A DNA stretch of 64,000 nt. It comes from Lycocorax pyrrhopterus obiensis (lineage: Eukaryota > Chordata > Aves > Passeriformes > Paradisaeidae). Positions within the stretch are counted from its first letter, which is position 1; the number at the start of each line of letters is the position of its first letter. Both the position numbers and the translations under genes were made by a program. The stretch is from the NCBI GenBank assembly GCA_014706295.1, contig JACSVZ010000009.1, forward strand, positions 37,513,768 through 37,577,767, in the 5' to 3' direction. The notes beneath the pieces were generated by a model that made no database searches, was not told the origin of the DNA, and saw only the letters and a program-made list of their open reading frames with translations. Shown here piece after piece: positions 37,606 through 50,983 of this stretch.

Positions 37606-37752
37606 TGCCCGCGCCCGCCGGAGCCCCCCGGGCCCTCCCCGCGTGTCTCCCCCATCCCATCCATTGTTCCCGCAGCGGCCGAGCGGGATGGGGGGGGGCG
37701 GCGCTGCCCGCGCCCCCCCCGCCGGGGCTGCCCCCAACCCGCCGGCCGAGGG

Positions 37753-37808
37753 TCCCCGGGGGTGCCGGGGGTGTCGGGGGGCCCGGGGGGCGCGGGGGAG
37801 CCGCGGGC
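37753..37808 (+). repeat. G-rich tract, G-quadruplex candidate
   Basis: A dense series of G runs (ccccgggggtgccgggggtg then tcggggggcccggggggcgc) on the coding strand of KIF5C intron 1, within the CpG island. Short loops make it a strong G4 motif on sequence grounds. Confidence 0.7.
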
Positions 37809-38239
37809 TCGGGCGCTGATGTCATGCCGGGGACTGGGCATGCTCGACTGGGGCGGCCGCCCGCGCCTCCGCCGCGCCCCTGCGGCAGCCGCCGGCACCG
37901 AAGTTATCCCGGGGCCGGGAGCCGCATCCCGGCAGCCGCAGTCCCGGGATCCCCGTCCCCGGCAGCGCCCCGCGGCCGCACGGCAGCCCCGCGGAGCGGG
38001 CGGCACCGCAGAGCGGCGGCGGGACCGCGCCGGGCAGCGCTGCGGGACGCGAGCCGAGTTTGGGGCTTTTTTCCGCGGTTAAAACAATGAAATGAACCCA
38101 AACCGCCCGGAGCCCGCAGCAGCCGCACGGCCGGCCCTGCGCTCCCCCCGCGCTCTGCCGGGGCTCGGCTGCTCCGGGGGTTTGGTGGGAACAAAGGGTC
38201 GGGATGTGGCTGATCCCGGGGCTCGGCACAGCCCAGCAT

Positions 38240-38271
38240 CTTCCCTCTCCCTCTCCCTCTCCCTCTCCCTC
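38240..38271. repeat. (CTCCCT)n microsatellite
   Basis: About five tandem ctccct units forming a pure pyrimidine tract on +, followed immediately by cgcag|gggcc. This resembles a 3' splice site with its polypyrimidine tract. On the minus strand the units give GGGAGA runs. Confidence 0.85.
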
Positions 38272-41200
38272 GCAGGGGCCGCGCTCAGAGCCCCCGGTGC
38301 CGCTTCGGGTGGGGGTTCACGGGCACTGCTGGGGGCCTGAGCGCCGATTTCTGGTTTAGTGTCCAGCCGGCCTGGGCTGCGGTGCTTTAGTTCCGATGTG
38401 GTCACCTGTGGTTAAACCAATAACGTGCTCCATGTGATGATCAAGAGACCCTAAAACTAATTGTCAGCACAGCTCCTCGGACAATTTGTTAAAATTCTTA
38501 CCGAAGCCTCGAGGTCATCAGAAACTTCCCCCCTGAAAGTTGCAGAACAGTTGCAAGGGGAAAAAAATTGGTGAATGACTAACATACCCAGCTTGTTGTT
38601 GTTGTTTTTTTAATATTAAATGCCCTCTGTCCTGCCGAATTAATTGTCTTTCTGTGAAGGTTAAAGCGGTGGCACCCCCAGCAGCCTGTTAACAATAGAA
38701 TAATCAAGTTGGTTATCAGTCTTGGTCAGCAGCAGAGGGCTGGGTTTGGCCAGCAAATATTGGGAGGGAAAATGCATCTGGACCATTGGATGTTTAAGAA
38801 ACCAATGTCAGCACGTTCCCCTCCCCCCCCAAAGAAATAAACCCTCAGACATGTTAAAAGCAGATTAAAATACAGCTCCTGTAAATCCTTTAACAGCGCC
38901 GTGTTTTGAAGAGAAGATGAGTTCAGAATTCTCTTTTCCCACTCCTGATGTGTCTTTGTCCATAAAGTATCAGTTGTCTGGGAGAACAGTAGCTGTGATG
39001 CTTTGGGAAAGCTTTTTGTATCTTGCAGGCGAGAGATAATTCCTTTGGCGAGGGGAAAGAAAGGAAAAAAACCAACAGCAACTGTTCATTTTCTATTCTG
39101 GAAGTTAAAAAAAATAGAGAGAAGCAAGGAAAGTGCACGTATTTGTTTACATGGATCTTTATTTTACGTGGATATTCAGGTTGGCAGCTCATTTTGAGGT
39201 GGTATTTGCTGTCTTGAAAATCTAGTCAGAAGCTTCGAGTTTGCCTTTCCCTTCCTAAGGCAAAAATTGTAATTATTTAGGATTTGAATCGTCTCAGCTA
39301 ATGCAATATGTCCTCAAATCCAGCTTCTGCTTCCCAAGGAGGAGCCATCAGCTGGAGTTCTGGGGGAATAGCTGTGGTTTGGTTGAGTGGAAGGGAACAT
39401 AAAAACCTTCCCCTATTCTTTGTCCTCTTTATTTGCAGCCCTGAGCTCGCTGGGCTCTGGTGTAACTCGATCCCCGGTGGATCCCACTGCAGCAGGAGTG
39501 GGAAGTGCTGGTGGATTTTATTATTTTTAGTATTTTTAGTATTATTTTATTGGTTTAGAGTGGCTGCTTTGCTCCAACGCCTGGCAGGGGCAAGGAAGGA
39601 ATCCTGATCCGTGGGGAGGCACCACCAGAGCAGACTTCCTTCGAGGAATAGCAGGATTTCAGTCTTCAAAAGCCCTGAGGAGCAAAAATAAACCAGGACC
39701 AACCACTTTTTTTGTGTTTTGCTGTAGCATTTGAAAACACTGCAATGCAGCTTTTATTTTTGATCCGTGGATTGGAAAGAGAAGGGCTCTGTTAAAATTT
39801 AAAAAACCAAACACAACTATCAGCTTCCCCCCCTGAGGAATTATGTCACCACGTAAGAAAAAAATAAAATATCACTGGTTTAAGGGAAACATCTATTTTT
39901 TTTTCCTAACTAGTAAGTCTGAATAAATTTATTTCTTCCCAGTAAACACGGGGGAAAAGCTTTCTTCCTGAATTTCCCACTGTCATCTCCTGTTACACTT
40001 CCCTGGGGCCTTGGGCAAAAAAATTGCAGGTCATGACTTGGTGTTTCTGGGAAGGAGCAGCAGAGAGGGAAAGTTTATCCACTTAAGCTGAGTTTCCCCA
40101 GGCTGGGCCTGGGGTTGTGTGGCTCAGAACTGCTCCTCAGGGAAGCCCCGGGGCTATGTCCTGACTCTATTCCAACGGGATAAATCCCTGGCAGTTGGGA
40201 TTTGTTGTGTTTTGTGTTTATTTGGTGTCTCCCCTCCGTCTCCGGAGGGTGAGAACGTCTTACCTTGACTTTCCTTTGCTTAAATCAGACAAAACCCTCC
40301 GTGCCTCCGTTCTGCCAGGAAGTTTAAAACACAAAAAGCCTTTTAGGTGAATCTCCCCTCTCAGCAGGGCAGGAGGAGGGGATGGGGGATGAATCCAGGG
40401 CTTTATTCTGCGGTTGGCCGCCCAGGAGTCTCACCAGGCTGCAGCTTCATTTTCTCTCGCTGCTCCTCCGCAGCCTCAAGGTGACTCTCTGATTGATTGT
40501 GTTGGCTGACATACCTAAAAATGCATTTTTCCAGCTGGCTTCCTGCTCGTGGGAGAGCGTGGAGCTCTTTGCTGGGCTGGCAGCTCCCGGTGCATGCTCC
40601 TGCCCTGCTCCTGCGGGTGCTTTTACTCCTGAGCGCCTGGGAAGGGAGGATGCACAGAGCCTCAGCACCTGCTGGGATGCTCGCTGGTTGGGGTTTGTGG
40701 CAGAGAATCCTGCCAGCCAGCCCTGGTGTGAAATATTTAGGAATTTAGTTGTGGAGGGGGTGATGTTTTCAGCCCCTTTTTTTGTCTGGAGCAGCCGCTT
40801 CCTTTGAGCGCGGGGCTGATCCCGGGCTGGTTGCTCAGGAAAACATCTCCTGGTAGGAAGCTGAACATCCAAAAGGCAGCTCGGGAACCTCATGTTGTTC
40901 CCAGGAAGGGATAAAAGGCTCTTCATTGTGGCTGTCAGCTGCCTTTGGCGCTGCGGCGGGAGGGATTTGTAAAGCCCGGCTTAGCGGGAGCTGCTGAGCT
41001 CTGCAGTCCCCGCGTGCTCCCCGTGTCAGGCTCAGGCACAGCCTCCCCCTTCCCCTCTCTGCCCATCCCGGGGGGCTCCAGCCCCTGGGAAATCCAGGAG
41101 ACCTCCGGGATCAGTGGGAGGATCCCCCAGGACTGGGCTTTTCTCACACGGGGGAAGTTCTGTTGTCTCATCCGTGGAATATTCCATTTAAACAACTCAG

Positions 41201-41295
41201 GCAAACACCACCATCACCTGGTGCCCTGGCCCTGCCCTGGTCACTGCTGTTCTGCAGCGTCGTGTTCCATGAGAGCAATTCCTGTGCAGGCCTGA

Positions 41296-41341
41296 GAGCT
41301 GGATCATCCTGGTGGGTCCCTTCCAGCTCGGAATATTCTGG
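41296..41341 (+). mobile_element. CR1 LINE 3' tail fragment
   Basis: The block ggatcatcctggtgggtccc, then ttccagctcggaatattctg, is the sense 3' end of the CR1 subfamily whose reverse complement is seen at 26296. Only about 45 bp remain. Confidence 0.65.
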
Positions 41342-44300
41342 GAGAGAAAGGGAAACAAAGATTGATGGCTGAGTCCTTTCTGAGCAGCGCTGTGGTTTTG
41401 TTTTCTTTTTTTTTTTTTTTAATGCTTTGTGCTATAAGTGCTTTTTGGGATGTCTTGTGGAGAGGTTCTCGCTTATTTTTATGCCTAAAATATTTGGCTA
41501 TGTTCTATATTTTATTCCATGTATACCAGTGAAGTCAGCAGAGTTTGTGCTAGTGAAGAGCACGTTCCAAAATCCCTCCTGTACTGAGATCTCTGAGTGC
41601 TGTTAAACACTTGGCACTCTGTGGGTAAAACAGATTGAAAAAAAAATAAATAAATCCTTGGGATAACAGATAAATGGCTAGTTTAAAAAAAAAAAAAAAA
41701 AATAAAAAACTGCCCTGTGCTGCTGGGATTTTGGTTTTTTGGGTGCAGCTTTTCCCAAAAGCCAAGTGTCCATCTCTACCCCCAAAGGCACATCCCCTGT
41801 GCCTGGGGAGGGTTTGTTCCTGGTGTGTCTGTAAATAAATAAATCACTTGTGCAAAGAGCTCCTTCTGGGTGTGAGATGGGAGCCTGTGGCTTCTGCCAC
41901 GGTGTGAAGGCTGTCAGTGGATGGTGGGGTGCTGTTCTCCTGGCAGATCCCTTCTTCTGGGGAGCTGCTCCTCGCCTTCTCTCCCAGCATCTCCGGTGTT
42001 TTCCAGCTCCCCTTTTCCCGTGAGGACCGAGCGCGTTTTGCCTGAAAGCTTCTGAGAAGGACTTTTGGGATACAAATACCTGGCTGAGCATGGAATTCCT
42101 GGGGGATTGGTGTCTTCAGACAGCTGGCAAACACTTTAGTGGGAGCTGTTTGTTTCAGAAGCGTCCCCACTGTTCCTGCACACCCCAGGATTTAAAATTT
42201 CAAAATTGCAGCCTGGAATAACGTCTGGAGGCCGCTTTTCCCGTTCCGTGGAGGAGCTGAGCCGCGCTGTGCTGTGCTCATCCCCCGTGGCTCTGGTGCT
42301 TTCAGGTCAGACTATTTCCAGAGCTCAGGACTGACAGATCTGGCTCTGGCTTTTTGCTCCGGGGTGACGTTGCTCTGTAGGTGCCTCGGGAAGAAGCAGA
42401 AGCCTGTGGATCACGTTGCTGCTCGTCTGGGAAAGAGCAAACACACGGTGATCCCACTGGGTCTGGATGAATTTTCTGTTCCTTGCAGAAGAAACAACTT
42501 CATTTCCCGAAGAGCTGGCGTGGCCATTCAGGGAGCTGCTCTGGTGCTTGGTGTTTAAAGATATTTAAAGAGTGGTTGGTTTTTTGAGGCAGTTCCTGTG
42601 CTCCACACTTATTTTCAGGAGCTTGCGTGGAAGATGAGAATCAGGGGCCCGATGAGATGACTGAGGAGGGGTTTGGTTCTGTTTTTGCAGTGTGTTGGGG
42701 CAGAATGGAACTGTTCTGGAGCTGATTATCAAGAAACACATTCATTTCTTGTGGCAGTGGGACTCCCAGAAAGCACTGAAGCAAATGTGCCATATTACCC
42801 TGCCACAATGGCAGTGGAAAAAATCAGTGTTGATGAGGATTTCTCCAAATATTCTCCTTTTCCACCATGCCTTTGTCTAATCCCAGAAGCACAGGTTATT
42901 GGGATGAGTGGCAGCCAGTTCAGCTCCTGGGATTCTGTTGGAATTGACCCAATTTTGTGAGGTGTTCCCAAGACAGGGGTACTTCCCAAAAAGGTTCAAA
43001 GCAAAATCCTTGGCTGCCTGGCCCATTCTTGCCAGGTTTGGGCCACTCCTGTGGGGACAGAGAGGTTTGAGGGAGTTTTGTTTGATTCTCCTCTGAATCC
43101 TCAGCTGTTTTCCCTCTGGAAAGGACATTCCTGCTCTTCCAGGCTTGTCTGTAAGTGCTGAACTGGGGGCAGGTGATCCAGCACGGATCAATGCGTGTTT
43201 TATGGGTGAAGCTGCCCTTGTGTTTGCTCTTCTGTTTTCTAAAAGAGTGGTGAGAACTCAGGTGTGAAAATGGCTTCTATTTATTGATGGTGCTGCTAGA
43301 AAGATGATTTACTCAAAATAAACAGCATATTTCCTCACCCAGGCAATTTCCCTTTTGTGTTTTCTCTTTTTTTCTCTTTTCCCAATCCCCTCTGGGCATC
43401 CTTCTCCAAACCTATCCTGTCAGAAATATGGATTCCTACTTAAACCTTCGAAACTTAAAACACAGGTGATGGATTTCAACAAGAGAAATTGTCAAACCAC
43501 ATGAAAATGGAGTTTCAAGCCACTCTGTGTTGTCTTTTCCCGTCTGGTACCTCCTGCTGGATGCCTTTTTTTGGGACCAGAAGGTTTAAACATTGAGCAT
43601 CATTCCCGCTTGTCCCAATCCTTTTCCTTCCCCTGGGATGCACCAGTCAGCCACCGGGGCTCAGATTTGTTTGGGCAAGTGTTTGTTGGGGCTGCTGCAG
43701 GGAGATTTGGGGTTATTTGGGGCGGTGTGGGAGCTCTTGGTGTGCTCCACTGGAGAGGATTTTTCCCGAGGCTCCCTGCCCCGAGTGTGCGGGGGAAGCT
43801 CCCGGGTGGTGCTCGCAGCTCCCTGCTCTGGCTCCGGGCTTCCAACTGTGCCAGAAGAACAAAAGCTGTTGGGAAAAGGGGAAATTAAGGATGCAGTGCC
43901 ACTTGTAAGTCTTTAATATTGATCTGCTTTTCTCTGGGGGAGTTTCTGTGAGGAAAACAGGCTTGGGAGGAAAGATGATTTCATTTCGTTTCTCGTGACG
44001 GTTTTAGCTCGGCTGCTGACAGCCTTGGTATTATCCTGGGTGTCCTTCCTGTTGTCATGAAAATGACTCACTTGGGCTTTGTTTTCTTCCAAAATTCCTT
44101 GCTCTGTGCTGCCTCAGGTGTCTCCAGGTCCTGCCACGTGTTTCTGAAAACCCCACATTTCCACCTCGGCTTCCCTGGCTTTGGGGCCGTCTGGCTGCTG
44201 GGGCGTTTCTGGTTAAATTCTGGCTGGTTTAGCTGAATGCAGCAGTGCATTTGGAGTTCATTGCGAATCTTTTCCTCAAAAGATCCCTTCTAGACAGGGG

Positions 44301-45062
44301 GATTTGCTTGTGGCTTGTTTTGTTTTTCTTAACATGTACAGGGATGTTTTTGTGTCTGTTTTTGTTGGGTTCTTCAGGCTTGACATGTTTTATCTTAAAG
44401 TCACCCACAGTTACCTCTCAGGCTCTTTATTTTCCCTCTCTTGCTTGATTTGGTGTTGCTGCAACCTTTTAAAATCCAGGTGTGCAGGCAGAGAAGTGGT
44501 TTGGAGTTGCTCAGTAGTTGTTTGACACTTTGGATTTGGCTGAGGCGTTGCCAAGGTTTGTTTTTCCAGCTCCCCTGCAAGGTACACGTGGGATGATGGT
44601 GCTTGTTTGTGATGGCTCTGTGGACTTAATTCAGTTTTATTGGGTTTTGGAGTGTGGAAACATTGCATATTTAAATAATCCCAGCAAAACAAAGCAAACA
44701 CAGCAGCAAAAATTTGCCTCAAGATATCCAAAATGGGATCCTTCCCAGCCTTAAAGGTGTGGAGTCACAGGCATGGGATTGCTGATGGATTCCTGGTTTT
44801 ATTCATCCAGTTCTATGGATTTATGGCCTCTTTGGTTCTTGGCTTTTTATGGGAAGTGCTTGTGATTGTCATCAGATTCCCATTAAAATATCAATGATTG
44901 GTCACAGGACAGCTTCAGAAAATGCCTATTTCCCAGCTGTGAGACCGACTCTCATCGGCACCAGGAATGTGGGATTTTTTTCCCCCCATGAGAAATGAGT
45001 ATCCAGAGACAAAAACTTAAATATTTGATAGTAGTCTTTGCTAAAAGTGATTCATTTTTTCA

Positions 45063-45093
45063 GTGCCTCTCTCTCTCTCTCTCTCTCTCTCTG
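45063..45093. repeat. (CT)n microsatellite
   Basis: About 13 uninterrupted CT dinucleotides after gtgc in KIF5C intron 1. Confidence 0.9.
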
Positions 45094-47246
45094 CTGAGAG
45101 AATTCCTTTCTCACTACCTAGTTATGATGATGGACAGGAGATGCTCTTGGATGGTGTAAAAATCTCTCTCCTGGCTCAGGGAATGGAGTGAACCTTGAAA
45201 AACTGGGCTGGTTCTGAAGCTGCTGTGGAGCATTTCTCTTCCACGAGGAGGATTTGATACCAAAACCACATTTTGTTACACATTCAATGACCCCAAAGGC
45301 CTCCAACACCCTTTTGCCATACAAAATATTCCCGAATTTGCTGGGCTCCTGTTGCTATGGCAGCATTTTCCAGCCAGCAAAAGATGTTGTCGCAGCTCCC
45401 GAGCTGAAGACCTCTGCTTCTGAGGGGTGAAAGTTGAATTTCAAAGTCACACTGATACCCAGGAATCATCCTGGCTGCTGAATTATTCCCCCACTTAGCA
45501 GAGGCTGAGCAGGAGAGCGTTCTCTGGATTGGGGTAACTGGGTTAGGGAGTATTTTTAGCCGAGCTGTTGCCAGAAGTCGGGTTTTTCTGCAGCTGTAAT
45601 CTCTTTTCTGCCTGCACAGCCCTCCTGCACTGCTCCAAGCTCTGCATTTAGGCCAGCAGGGAGGTGGGGGCAATGCTGCAGCTTCTCACAGGGCTTGGGG
45701 ATCTCCTGTGGTTCGCTGGGTGAGGATCTGTGCCAAAAATCCTCTAAGGAAAGTCACCTGGATTTTTGTTCATGCAACCCCTGTCGTATCCATCCTCTCC
45801 TTCCCTCTCCCATTACCTTTCTTCCCCTAATCTCCTTTTATTTTACATTTCAATTCTCCCTCTCTCCTTTATTACTTCTCCCCCCCTCTCCCCTTTTATC
45901 TTGCATTTTGCTTGGTTTTCTCCTCTCAGGACCTCTCCCTATGCTTTTTGTATTTCCTTCCCTCTTCCTGGCTCACCCATAAATACCCAGTGGAAAACTG
46001 CTGTCGCTTGGCTCGATTATTTCTCACTTTATGGTATCTCTCTCACAATTTGACTTCAAAGCAAAACACTTCAGCGCTGCAAACAAACCTTAAAAGCAGA
46101 GTTAATCTCACTACACGGGAGCACGTGGAGGAGCATTGTCCTGGAGAAAAAATGTTTGCTCGCATTGGTGATAGAGGATTTATTCTCTCCGTGGCTTGCT
46201 TTGTGTGCAGCTCGGATTTTCTGAGTGTTGTGGAGTAAACTCAGCCATAAACTTCAAACAAAGCTGCTGCCAGCATAAAAAACTTATTTACGTGCCTTGT
46301 GTGATGCTGGAGCTGCGGGGCTGTGCAGGACTGTAGTGGTTTGGTTTGAAATATCTGTCACTTACTTATTTCCTTCTGTGAGGTAAGAATTAGGAGAAAG
46401 TGAAGCAGGCACAAAGTTAATTTCTGGGCGATAGAGCAGTGATAGGGGATACACATCATGAAGTCACCATGACAAACCATGACAAGGAGGAAGGTGGGAA
46501 TGCTGCGAGGAGCTGGGGGAAAATGGGAGCCCCTGAGGTGGTTTTATGGCTGGGTGTGTGCCAGAACGGGTCAGGGTGAGGCACAAAGTACGAGACTCGT
46601 GTTTTCCTTAAAATGAACCATTCCTTGTTATGTTCTGTGGTAAATCCGTGTGCTGTTTCACCAAAAGCAGTGCTAGATAAATACAGAATTGCTCCTGGTG
46701 CTGCTGTTGATCCATTATCCTCAGCAGAGCTTGGATTTGGGCTGTTTGGGATGCAAACTTTGTGTGGAACGGAACTAACCTGGATTTGACTTCCCAGTGA
46801 CCTCAAGCATCAGCTCCCCGTTTGTGCAGTGGAAATACCCCATGCTTCTCTCTGGTCTGTTGTAGGTTTGGAGGTTTAAATTCCAGATATTTCAGATTTT
46901 TTGGGGCCGTGGGAGCTGCCTGTGCACGCTTCAGGCTGGTGTTGAGGAAGTCATTTGGGGTTCTCTGCAGGGTGAGAGCCCGAAAGCTGCAGCAGCCGTG
47001 GTGCTGCTGGTGGAGGTGGGAATTCAGAGCAAATTATCTGTCCTGGAGTGCTGGAGAGAGGCACCTGCAGTGCTCGGGACCTTGAGCCCGTTGTCTGTGC
47101 GTTGGTTTTTGTTTTGTTTGGGTTTTTTCCCCTAAAACAGTGCCAAATGCTGAGGGGGGCTGGAGGCTGAGCTCCTGCAGAACGGCTTGTGGCTTATCAG
47201 GAAGAGCAAGTGCTTATGCTAATCAAAAAAAAAGAATATTAAATCA

Positions 47247-47314
47247 CCCTGTTAGTGATGGTTTGCACCCTGTTAATGACGATTTGCACCCCGTTAATGA
47301 CGATTTGCACCTCC
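47247..47314. repeat. Three-copy 21-bp tandem repeat
   Basis: Copies of gttaatgacgatttgcaccc-like sequence begin at 47251, 47272 and 47293 (gttagtgatg, gttaatgacg, gttaatgacg), exactly 21 bp apart. It lies in KIF5C intron 1. Confidence 0.85.
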
Positions 47315-48984
47315 TTATCCCCTGCTAGCCGCCAGCCCGGCGTCTCGCAGGTTTGGCTGTAGAAAAATGAGAATATGAGGCAGGTTTTGCAGTGAGAGCC
47401 CGCAGGTGCTGTGTTTACGGGGCTGTCATTTTACAGGACGTGGTGCTTCCCTCCTCTTCCCCGTGTCGGGGAGCAGCAGCAGAGCTTCCCCTCCTGGCTG
47501 GGGGAGTTTGACAGGACCGGAGCCTCCGGAGCTGCGAGGGACCGGGGCCGCTCCCTGCTCCGGGGAGAGCGCTCGGTGCTGCCGATGGAATTACAGCCGG
47601 GAGATTCCAGCCTCTTTGGGGATAATTCAGCAGAAAGTGGGGCTGCTCTGCTGCTCTCCTTGCCGTGCTGTAGGAGATGAGCTCTCTGCAGGCTGAAATG
47701 CGTTTTCTTGCTGCAGGGAGGGCGCAGGAAGGGTTATGAGCCAGAAAATCTTATTTTTGCTCGTAAAAAGCCCCCCAAAAAATTACCAAAGGAAGTCCAA
47801 GCAGCACAGACCAAAAAGGGAACTCTGCAGCTCTTTGTCCTTACGGAGTTCCCAGGAGGGGGCTGTGTTTTGTGTGTGTTTTACCAGCTCAGAAATACCG
47901 CTTTTATTCACTTTTATTCCTGCTGTGAGGGCTTGGGCTGCAGTCGCTGTAGTAGCACACCCAGCACCCTTTGCCAGCTGTCCGGGGAAGCACAGCGTGG
48001 GTCACCACAGCTCCTCAGGGTGGGACAAGCTGGTGGAGATGTTCTTCCCACCAAATGCAGAGCCAGCTGCAATTGCCCTTAAATTTTGATTTAGATTTAA
48101 ACAAATCTGAATTTCTTGATGCTTGACTTCATTTATCAGCAGTGGATTAATTTAGAAGTTATTAAATATTCTGTTTTCCTCCTGATAGCTGGTGCAGAAA
48201 TGGAGGAAGCAGCAATTCTGGTTTGTAATGTTTTTGTGATGAATTTTTGGTCTCTGCTTGTCCAATTACCTGATACAATTTTATTAACGGGGATAGGATT
48301 GCTGAGTATCACCAAACCAAGCACTGCAGTCATCGTGGCCCTGCTCCCACAAATGCAAATGTTTTCCCAACAGCACTGGGCTCTCTGCTTAGCAATTTCC
48401 TATTTAAGCTTTCCTAGACCCTGCTACATCAGGGGAAGAATCCTTATTTTTAAAAAAATATTACTAAAATTCGTCATTTTTTTTATCATTGCCTGCTCCC
48501 CAACTGCTTGTGCTTGAGGGGGATTGGAGGCTTGGTGCCAAAATGGTGAGATTTGGACATTTTGAGTAAAACTCAGAGTTCTGCTTTTTGGATTTTCTCT
48601 GGATAATGAGGGATAGAAGGAAATCAGGCAAGAAGCAGAAGCTGTTGGGAAGGTGATGGGTGGGAATGAGCAGGTTCCTCCAGGGGTTATGGATGAGAGG
48701 AACTGGAGCTGAGGCTCCGAGCACTGGGGTTGTGCCTGGCCCAAAGGGGAGCTGTGCCCTGTGTCCTCCATCCCCACCCCTCCAAAACTGGGAGTGGGGA
48801 AGGAGGAGAAGAAACTGGGCAAAGAGATAAGAACTGGAAGGTGAAAGGAACCAGTGGAATGCTGTTAGAGGGAAAAGAGCTCAGTGATTTTGTAGTGGGG
48901 CTCAAACACTGTGTGAAACACTGACATTCCTGTGCATTCCTTCCTGGAAGAGCTGATCTTCCTCCGTGATCCTATTAAATGAGG

Positions 48985-49300
48985 TTTCAGCCGGTGTGTC
49001 AGGTGTGGCATGGGGTTTCAGCTGTGGCATGGGGTTTTAGGATATATTTCAGCAGTGGCATGGGGGTTCAGCAGGTATTTCAGCGGTGGCATGGGGTTTT
49101 AGGATATATTTCAGCGGTGGCATAGGGTTTCAGCAGGTGTTTCAGGTGTGGCATGGGGTTTCAGCTGTGGCATGGGGTTTCAGCAGGTATTTCAGCTGTG
49201 GCATGGGATTTTAGGATATATTTCAGCTGGGGCATGGGGTTTTAGGATATATTTCAGCTGTGGCATGGGGTTTCAGCAGGTATTTCAGCTGTGGCATGGC
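48985..49300. repeat. Minisatellite with 31-bp and 19-bp units (11 copies)
   Basis: The core tggcatggggttt recurs at 49006, 49025, 49056, 49087, 49118, 49149, 49168, 49199, 49230, 49261 and 49292. Spacing is 31 bp except twice 19 bp, as if 12 bp were lost. Two spacer types occur, one containing taggatatatttcag and one containing cagcaggtatttcag, in partly alternating order. Confidence 0.9.
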
Positions 49301-50983
49301 CCTAGCAGGGCTGTCTCTGCCCTGGTGCCACAGAGGCAGAGCAGTGGGAGGTGTGGGGTGCCCAGGCCAGGTGCGAATGCCTCCGTAGATGGATCCCTCT
49401 GCTCCATCCCTGCTGGAAGAGGTTTGTTGCCAGCAGCAGCTGCTCTGCAGGGTCATTGCTGTGCCTGTGGAGGCTCTGCCACCCTCCAATCATGGCTGTT
49501 CCTGCAGTCCTTGGGATGCAGAGCTGAGTTTTTCCAAGGGATGCAGGTCAAGGCTGCGACGCCGTCGAGCTACAAACCAGGTGATGCTGGGGCAGCTGCA
49601 CATCGAATCTGTCTGTAGACAAAATCATGCTCAGCACTGTGCTGCCCCTCCAGCCCTTTGGAGTATCCCTTTTCCATGGGAAAGGTGCAGGGAAGCTCAG
49701 AACTCCTGGTCCTGTCATTCCCCTTCCGTGATTCTCTGCTGTGTTTTGAGTTTGTGAGGTTTTAGTGGGGTTGGAGGCGGGAGCAGGGCGGGGAGAACGT
49801 TTCTGTTCCATCCCGGGCTTTTGCAACCCTGCTGCAGCATCAGATCCGCAAACATTCCAGCTTCCAGCGCTGCTGGCACTCAGCTCCTCGGTTTGCAGGT
49901 GAGGAAGGGAATTTAAGTTGTTGTCACTGGTCTCCAGTGGATCAGGAGCACACCTGACCAGCAGGGAACCACGGGATCATTCCCTGAGCTCTGGGGTGGG
50001 GTTGCTCTGTTAAATTGTGGATGCTGGAATCTTCCTCTCCCCTGGAGTTGGGAATACTCGAGATTTGCAGTTCTGGAGGGCAGAGGAGAATGATCTGCCT
50101 GCAGCAGTGCTGCTGCTGGTGGTGATGGGATGAGAACAAAGCTCTCTGGTGAGGGACCATGTCCTGATGTCCTGAGGTGTTTTGGCCCCTCACAGGTGGA
50201 GGTTTGGGGGGCAGAGATGTGCCCGGGGGCTCACTGCTGTCGTGATCAAGACCCTCCAGGAATTCCTCCCTCAGGATTCAGCCACACACTAAATCAGGCT
50301 CTGTGTTAATCCCTGAACCGGTGCACCCCAGAGCAAATGTGGCAGCGTGAGCTCGGGAGATGCTGTCCCTGCAGGGAGGTGCAGGGATCCCCCTTGTCTC
50401 CCTCTGCCACCCTGCTGGGATGCCCCGTGACCAGGACTGTGCCCTGATCCCTCTCCATCCTGGCTCTTGCTGACAGGGAACTGCTCCAGGGGCCAGCGGT
50501 GGAGCTGCTGTGACCTCTCCTGCCCCGGGCTGGATTTGACTCCAGGCTCAGGATCCCATTACAAATCTGCTGAGCCACCCCGTGGCCCCATCAATCTGCC
50601 AGTGATAGGTTTAACAAAGCAGAGATTAACTCAGCACTGCCACGGCACAGCTGGGGTGGAGTTCTGGCTTCTGGAGGTGCAGCCCAAGGTCCTTTTGGGG
50701 CTTTCACCAAAACTGCTTTGTTTGGAGACTTCCACCTGTTCCGCTGTGTTTTGGAATGTCCTAAACCCTGCTCCACCCGTGAGTTATCCCCAGCCCTGGG
50801 GTGGCCTTGTCTGACCCCTCTTCCACGGCTGCTCCAGGAGCTGCCTGAGGATGGGTTTTATTTTCTGGCTGTGAGATTTTGGTTTTGTTCAAAGAACATC
50901 GTGAAGTTCTCTGAGTATAACAATAAAACCCCAGTAGTTTAAAATCAGCTTCGAAGTACTGAATTTTTATGAAATAAGAAATC

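Larger units (their letters stand above)
37109..38340. promoter_or_regulatory. KIF5C: KIF5C CpG-island promoter region
   Basis: Very GC- and CpG-dense sequence spanning the 5' UTR, exon 1 and the first 870 bp of intron 1. GC boxes are visible upstream of the ATG (ccccgcccgcccgg around 37274-37287). No TATA box is seen at a convincing place, which fits a CpG-island promoter. The transcription start cannot be fixed from sequence alone. Only about 240 bp separate the CR1 edge (37108) from the ATG, so part of the 5' UTR or core promoter may lie at the CR1 junction. Confidence 0.8.

Noticed and set aside
36969..38006. Long open frames on both strands over the KIF5C CpG island (up to 345 codons on minus, 314 on plus)
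   Set aside because: They are rich in P, R, A and G and follow from the very high GC content. They run across the KIF5C start, exon 1 donor and CR1 without any recognisable domain.
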